From Ramicandelaber brevisporus (taxonomy: Eukaryota > Kickxellomycota > Ramicandelaberales > Ramicandelaberaceae), in assembly GCA_025201865.1 (NCBI GenBank), contig MU602756.1, forward strand, positions 1 to 29,278: 29,278 nt of DNA. Reading direction: 5' to 3'. This document shows, one piece after another, positions 24,116-29,278 of this stretch. Positions within the stretch are counted from its first letter, which is position 1. Each line of letters begins with the position of its first letter. A model generated the notes under the pieces. The model did no database searches. It was not told the DNA's origin and saw only the letters and a program-made list of their open reading frames with translations. The position numbers were made by a program, and so were the translations under genes.

Positions 24116-27100
24116 ATGATGCCCTTGTCACCATTCCGTAGCGGCATGGCTGACCGAGGTGCTGCTTCAGCGGTTGCCAAGATCTTTGCGGCCGTTGCTG
24201 CCGTGTCGTTGGTGCTTTCGCCATCTCTCCACACCGCCAATGCTCTCCCTGTTTTCCACACTCCGAATCTCTACGGTGTCGACGGCAAGGAGTGCCCTCT
24301 CTACTCCAATGTCGTTCCCTGCCCTCTCCTCTGCGTTCGCGATGTTACTTCCGACTGTCCTCAATCTCTCAAGCCGTCATGCCCATCCGGCCAGTCATTG
24401 TGCGGCGACGGCACTTGCCAGAAGTCGTGCGATGGCATTCTTAACGCCTGTGCCTGCGGCATGGCTGACGCTGACCTCGGAACAGTCTTCAGTCCGTGCA
24501 TGGCTGCTCCGCGTGCGAACATTACTCACTTCAACACCTCGATTGCCGCCACCCAGACCATGGAGGCTTGCTCTACTCTCGTTGGCCTGACATCCACTGC
24601 GCCAGCCTGGGATGCTGCCCAGGGCAAGACCGACGCTGTTCGCTCCGCCTGGCTGTCGTGCCCAATTCCGCCTGATCCAACATTTACCTACCGCGAGCCA
24701 ATGTTCATTTCTCTGTACTCGATTGTCTTTGGCGAAATTGCGCTGCTCGCTGCCTGGCTCTTCTATAAGCGTGCTGCTGAATCTGGCATCCGTGCTGCCA
24801 ACGCCGCTGCTCTCGGCGGTGTTGCAACTGGACCGCTGGCCAAGGCTACCGCTGCTGCTGCCATCTCTGCTGCCGCTGCCGCTGCCACCGCTAATGCTGG
24901 CAACGAGAAGGCATCTGATCCGCTCAAGGGCCACAAGAACGACGGCACATCATCCAGCGTGAACTCTGGTGACAGCAATCAGGCCGACGAATTCCTGGTG
25001 CGTGGTTTCATCAACAACCTTATCGGCACAACCCTGTTCTACTCTGTGTACGTCATTGCTGCTGGCTGGCTTATCCTGATTGCCATCATCATTGCTGATT
25101 ACTACGGCGCTGTCACCGGTGTGCAGTTTGGCGTATTCCTGACCAACGACCTGAACAGCAAGGTGTTCTGCGTCGTGTGGCACTTTACCGTCGTCTGGCT
25201 CGTCACCGTCAACGTTACCCGCGCTCGTCTGCGCAACTTCTTCCGTATCGAGGTTGCCAAGCATGCCGGCAGCTACGTGCAGATTGAACGCCCAGCCGAT
25301 GTTGTCATCATGATGGAGTCTAGCAGCCGCGTCGTTCGTGCAGTTCGTCACATCGAAGACCGCGTTAGCAAGCTGGTTGGCAGTGACGTTATTGTTGCCA
25401 CCGCGCCAGTCGAGCAGACTCAGTCTGGCCGTCTGTTCTTTGAATACCAAGCCACCCGCTATGTCTACGATGACTCAGCAATGCGTTTCCAGCCATTCAC
25501 GTTTGACCTGGGAACCACCCACGCCGACTTCACTCGCCAGGTTGCTGGACTCAGCAGCGTCGAGGCCGCATACCGCTATGAGCTTGTTGGACCCAACTTC
25601 ATCCAGATCAAGGTGCCACCGTTCATTGTTGCGCTGGCTCAAGAGTTCACTGCATTCTTCTACCTGTACAGTCTGATGTGTCTCGCCGTGTGGCTGGTTT
25701 TCAGCTACTACTATATGGCTTTGGTGCAGATCTGCATCATCCTGCTCTCGGCCACCATCAAGTGCATCGTCCGACTGCGCAGCGAGAAGAAGATCAAGGC
25801 ATTGTCGGAACTGCGTGGCGAAGTTTTGGTTCGTCGTGATGGCAAATGGACTCGCATGTGCACTTCCGATCTCGTGCCTGGTGATGTCATTGCGCTCGAG
25901 CCTGGCGCGACTGTTCCTTGTGATGCTGTGGTCTTGCGTGGCGAGGTTGTCATGAACGAGTCCAACCTGACTGGTGAGGCCATGCCAGTGCGGAAGTTTG
26001 CAATCAAGGTCGAGGATACCATTTACAGCAAGCTTGGTGTGTCTCGCACTGCCACTTTGTTCGATGGCACCACTGTTCTTCAGACGTCCACTTCGAGCAG
26101 CAATGGCGACAGCACCGGCGGCTCATCTCGCTCATCTGCTGAGCTTGCTCGTGATGCCATCGTTGCTGCTTCTGATGCCCAGAAGGCCAACACTGAGCTT
26201 GACGAGAAGACTGGCCGCCCCCTGCTCTCCGATGATCTCGATGCTGCTGCCGGCAATGCTGAATTGACTGTTGTTTATGTCACTGCCACTCGCACTATGA
26301 CCGACAAGGGCAAGCTGGTCCAGCGCATCCTGTACCCAACCGCCTACTCCTTCATCTTCGATGAGCATCTGCGCATGGTTGTCACCATTCTCATGATCTG
26401 GGGCACTGTTGCCTTTGGTTTGTCCATCTGGCTCATGGGTCGTGGTAACATCACATCTTGGATCTACGGTATCTTCGTCATCTCCGAATTGCTGTCGCCA
26501 CTTCTTCCAGCCGCTCTCGTTGTTGGCCAATCCGTCGCCGCTCAGCGCCTGCACAAGAAGCAGATCTATTGCGTTGACTTGCCACGCATCATCATGGCTG
26601 GCAAGGTCCAGGTGTTCTGCTTCGACAAGACTGGTACTCTCACGAAGGAAGGTCTGGAGTTCCATGGCGTAACTCCTGTAGACACTGCTCCGCCAACTCT
26701 GTCACTGCCAACGTTTGCTCAGTCCTCCGCCAACATCCCACTGCTGCCATCATTGGTGCAGATGGGTCTCGCCACTTGCCACTCTGTCACTCGCCTTGGC
26801 TCGCGTCTTGTTGGCAACCCAATTGACACTGAGATGTTCCGTGCCACTGGCTGGGAACTTGGCTCTGGCGTTGGCTCTGGTTCTGGTGAGTATCTCGACA
26901 CCATCATTCCACCAGCCACTCAAGGCTCGACCACCATCACCGCCTCTGCTTTGCACATTGTCAAGCGCTTCGAGTTTGTCCATGCCCGTGCTAGCATGTC
27001 CGTTGCTGTTCTTGACCCAAGCACCAAGCACGTCCATGTGTTTGTCAAGGGCTCGTTCGAGAAGATCCGCCAGTTCTCCAACCCAGAGTCCATTCCACAG

Positions 27101-28765
27101 GACTACTCGATGGTGTCTGAGGATTTGGCTCGTGAGGGTTGCTACGTCATTGGCTTGGCTCACCGCGATCTGGGTGTCATTGATGACCTGTCCACTCTGC
27201 AGGCCATGACCCGCGAAGAGATGGAGAACGGCGTCACTCTGCTTGGCCTCGTTTCGTTCAAGAACTTGCTGAAAGAGGACACCGCTGACGCCATTGCTGA
27301 GCTCCGTGAAGGTGCTACCCGCAACGTCATGATCACTGGTGACAACGCATTGACTGGTGTTTACATTGGTCGTGCTTGCGGTATGGTTCCAGCCGACTCT
27401 CGCATTCTGCTTGCTGATGTTGGCGATGAGGTTGATCCGGTTACTGGTTTGCGCAACATCGTCTGGACTGATATTGACAGCCGTAAGGTGGTTTCCAACG
27501 TCGACTCTGTCCTGGCTGCTGCCGATATGGGCAATTTCGCTCCGTCGTCTGCATCTGTCTCATCCTCTCACTCCTCACAGCGCCAGTACACCAATGTCGA
27601 ACTGGCCATGACTGGTCGTGCTTTCCAGACGCTTGACGAGATGGGTCTCATTCGCAAGTATCTGCTCAACACTCGCATCTTTGCTCGCATGACTCCAGAC
27701 GACAAGGTTCGCTGCGTTCAGCTTCACATGGAGCGTGCTGTGACGGCCATGTGTGGCGATGGCGGTAACGACTGCGGTGCCCTGCGTGCCGCTCACGTCG
27801 GTCTCGCCATGAGTGAATCCGAAGCCTCCATTGTGTCTCCATTCTCGACCAACCACCGCTCTGTCCAATCCTGCGTTGAGCTGCTTCGCAACGGCCGCAC
27901 TGCCCTAGCCACCAGCTTTGCCGGTTACAAGTTCTTGATCATGTACGGTGAGACGATGGCTTGGTTCGAATTGTTCTCGTTCTATTTCAGCGTCATTGCC
28001 TCCCAGTGGATTTGGATCATGATTGATGGCTTCGTCACTGTTGGTCTGTCCTGGGCCTTGACTCAAGCTCCAGCTGCTAAGAAGCTCGCTCCAACTCGCC
28101 CAACTGCCCGCCTGCTTGGTCCACAGACATTGGCTTCCACCTTGGGCCAGGTCTTCATCAACTTCTGGTTCTTTGTTGGCGCCCTCTTCTACCTCTACCA
28201 GCAGGAGTGGTTCCGCTGCCACGAGTTTGACTCGTCCACAGCCGACCCAGCCAAGTGGTGGTTGCTCGGTGACAGTTACGAAGCCGAGCTGATTGGTATC
28301 GTGTGCCTGTTCCAGTTCATCCACGCAGCTGCTGTGTTCAACTTTGGCTCCAAGTTCCGTGGTTCCTGGTGGCGCAACTACCTCCTCGTCATCCTGTACA
28401 CTGGCATGATGGCTATCGTCTCGATCTTTACCCTGGCTGACCCGAACGCATTCTCGTGCTGGTTCCGTGTCAACTGCGGTTCTGCAGATGTGCTCGTGCA
28501 GCTTGGCTATCCACGCCCAACTTGGACCATTCAGGACTACAACACTCCATTGGGCCACAACGTGATGCCACAAAGCTTCCGCTGGAAGCTGTGGGGCTAC
28601 TGCGTGTCCATGTGCGCACTCACCATCCTCTGGGAATACCTTGTGGTGATTGGTCCAGTTGGTAAGGCCATCTCTCGCTGGTGGTATGCTCGTCGCAATG
28701 GTGCCGTAGCTGTTGGTGTCAATGACGATGCAACTAACCAGCGTCGTCATGCCATCAAACTCTAA
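24116..28765 (+). CDS. P5-type cation-transporting ATPase with N-terminal Cys-rich domain (ATP13A/Ypk9-like)
   Basis: A 1549-residue P-type ATPase; the first true ATG is at 24116, and 24146 (gcATGG) is a good alternative. A signal peptide (AAVAAVSLVLSPSLHTANA) is followed by about 150 lumenal or extracellular residues with 13 Cys (about 60-182), then a helix at about 197-217, an Ala-rich linker, and two more helices before the core. The core has LTGEAMP (TGE 619-621) in the A domain, DKTGTLT with phospho-Asp837, MITGDNALTG, and the P5 hallmark GDGGNDCGAL (from 1214) with SESEASIVSPF. These mark the P5 class. P5B members (ATP13A2, Ypk9) are endo-lysosomal or vacuolar polyamine and cation pumps. 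The M4 motif reads SPLLP (794-798) rather than the usual PPALP or PPELP, so subclass and substrate are open. No intron. Confidence 0.93.
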   Translation: MMPLSPFRSGMADRGAASAVAKIFAAVAAVSLVLSPSLHTANALPVFHTPNLYGVDGKECPLYSNVVPCPLLCVRDVTSDCPQSLKPSCPSGQSLCGDGTCQKSCDGILNACACGMADADLGTVFSPCMAAPRANITHFNTSIAATQTMEACSTLVGLTSTAPAWDAAQGKTDAVRSAWLSCPIPPDPTFTYREPMFISLYSIVFGEIALLAAWLFYKRAAESGIRAANAAALGGVATGPLAKATAAAAISAAAAAATANAGNEKASDPLKGHKNDGTSSSVNSGDSNQADEFLVRGFINNLIGTTLFYSVYVIAAGWLILIAIIIADYYGAVTGVQFGVFLTNDLNSKVFCVVWHFTVVWLVTVNVTRARLRNFFRIEVAKHAGSYVQIERPADVVIMMESSSRVVRAVRHIEDRVSKLVGSDVIVATAPVEQTQSGRLFFEYQATRYVYDDSAMRFQPFTFDLGTTHADFTRQVAGLSSVEAAYRYELVGPNFIQIKVPPFIVALAQEFTAFFYLYSLMCLAVWLVFSYYYMALVQICIILLSATIKCIVRLRSEKKIKALSELRGEVLVRRDGKWTRMCTSDLVPGDVIALEPGATVPCDAVVLRGEVVMNESNLTGEAMPVRKFAIKVEDTIYSKLGVSRTATLFDGTTVLQTSTSSSNGDSTGGSSRSSAELARDAIVAASDAQKANTELDEKTGRPLLSDDLDAAAGNAELTVVYVTATRTMTDKGKLVQRILYPTAYSFIFDEHLRMVVTILMIWGTVAFGLSIWLMGRGNITSWIYGIFVISELLSPLLPAALVVGQSVAAQRLHKKQIYCVDLPRIIMAGKVQVFCFDKTGTLTKEGLEFHGVTPVDTAPPTLSLPTFAQSSANIPLLPSLVQMGLATCHSVTRLGSRLVGNPIDTEMFRATGWELGSGVGSGSGEYLDTIIPPATQGSTTITASALHIVKRFEFVHARASMSVAVLDPSTKHVHVFVKGSFEKIRQFSNPESIPQDYSMVSEDLAREGCYVIGLAHRDLGVIDDLSTLQAMTREEMENGVTLLGLVSFKNLLKEDTADAIAELREGATRNVMITGDNALTGVYIGRACGMVPADSRILLADVGDEVDPVTGLRNIVWTDIDSRKVVSNVDSVLAAADMGNFAPSSASVSSSHSSQRQYTNVELAMTGRAFQTLDEMGLIRKYLLNTRIFARMTPDDKVRCVQLHMERAVTAMCGDGGNDCGALRAAHVGLAMSESEASIVSPFSTNHRSVQSCVELLRNGRTALATSFAGYKFLIMYGETMAWFELFSFYFSVIASQWIWIMIDGFVTVGLSWALTQAPAAKKLAPTRPTARLLGPQTLASTLGQVFINFWFFVGALFYLYQQEWFRCHEFDSSTADPAKWWLLGDSYEAELIGIVCLFQFIHAAAVFNFGSKFRGSWWRNYLLVILYTGMMAIVSIFTLADPNAFSCWFRVNCGSADVLVQLGYPRPTWTIQDYNTPLGHNVMPQSFRWKLWGYCVSMCALTILWEYLVVIGPVGKAISRWWYARRNGAVAVGVNDDATNQRRHAIKL

Positions 28766-29278
28766 TCAACTGTCGCAATCAAATCATATAATCACCAAAA
28801 AAAAAATCACTCACTTCTTCACTTCACAACATACCCATTTTTCATTCATTCATTCTTTCATTCATTCTCATTCTTTCTTACACACTTTCTTTCTTTCTTA
28901 CTTCACTTTTTCTTTGCTCATTCTCCTATATAGTCTTAAAGGACTTTAATTGGGCATTTTGGACCCTTTTCAAATTAGTATGTTTAAATTTCATTTCTTG
29001 GATGATGTCTTTTTAGATCGCGCAGTGTACTACTAAAGTGACGGTTCATAAAAAAAGCAATATTTCTGGTCCAATCAAGCGAGCTGACACATATTTGGCT
29101 GGCTGATCCTCGTAGTAATAGTAGCAACTAGCAATGCAGCAAGCCAGTCCTACAGAATTGTGCCTGGACCAACGGTTGGGTGCGGCAGCAGCAGCGCGGC
29201 TATCAGGCGCAGCGAGTGCACAAAAATAGCGGGCAGCGAGCAGCGATAGTGGATGCGACAGCCAACGAGCGCACGAAC
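28766..29278. other. 3' flank of the ATPase and right edge, no firm gene
   Basis: AT-rich 3' sequence with an A-run (28796-28806), then CATT/CTTT pyrimidine repeats (28835-28915), then mixed sequence. From about 29100 the text becomes GC- and CAG-rich, like a leader upstream of another gene. A short frame at 29134-29229 (MQQASPTELCLDQR onward, with AAAAA) ends in a stop, and an ATG at 29253 is open to the edge. Neither can be called from this length. Confidence 0.4.
28835..28915 (+). repeat. ATTC/CTTT pyrimidine-rich microsatellite
   Basis: Tandem cattcattcatt followed by ctttctttctt units in the 3' flank of the ATPase gene. Confidence 0.7.

Noticed and set aside
27905-28750. 281-residue antisense frame over the P5 ATPase 3' end
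   Set aside because: Same codon-bias effect as at calnexin. The sense strand encodes well-formed membrane helices of the pump.

Overview
The window looks like nuclear DNA from an intron-poor fungus, most likely an early-diverging (zygomycete-grade or chytrid-grade) lineage. The case rests on gene content. There is a MIC12-like subunit (a family best known in fungi), an alpha-arrestin with a PPxY motif, a Pcp1-type rhomboid, a GUF1/LepA GTPase, calnexin, a tandem coronin and a P5-type ATPase. Genes are compact and lie on both strands. Almost every gene reads as one uninterrupted frame, and many carry Ser, Ala, Gln and Gly homopolymer tracts from triplet repeats. I cannot name the species.

Layout. 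At the left edge a WD40 gene (minus strand) runs out of the window; it has a plausible small 5' intron. Divergent to it is a 1088-residue tandem coronin (796-4062), which converges on pyrroline-5-carboxylate reductase (4193-5080, minus). Then come an orphan three-helix membrane protein (5489-5932, minus) and, divergent to it, a secreted CAP/SCP protein (6509-7045). Calnexin follows (7254-9212). An F-box-like protein (9345-10937, minus) is divergent from a mitochondrial rhomboid protease (11060-12193), which converges on an alpha-arrestin (12268-14112, minus). After about 0.9 kb without a gene, a MIC12-like protein (14996-15355, minus) is divergent from an RD/RS-repeat protein (15487-17964). 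GUF1 (18241-20457), a tiny one-helix protein (20656-20898, minus), an orphan seven-helix protein with a large ectodomain (21307-23019) and a 1549-residue P5-type ATPase with a cysteine-rich lumenal domain (24116-28765) complete the set.

How the genes relate. No operon or biosynthetic cluster is visible. Rhomboid, MIC12-like and GUF1 are all mitochondrial, and calnexin and the P5 ATPase belong to the secretory or endomembrane system, but the neighbourhood looks like ordinary gene-dense fungal chromosome. Several divergent pairs share short intergenic regions (122-131 bp in two cases) and so probably share promoters.

Most worth a second look: the 7TM protein with a glycosylated ectodomain; the P5 ATPase with an extra Cys-rich domain and a changed M4 motif (PLLP); the RD-repeat protein; the exact 77-bp tandem duplication covering the 3' end of the small gene; a perfect 20-bp palindrome and a 33-nt mirror repeat in intergenic DNA; and the partial WD40 gene with a candidate intron. 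Start codons were chosen by requiring a real ATG. Several longest frames begin only at TTG or GTG, and the first in-frame ATG then gave a sensible signal peptide or mitochondrial presequence.
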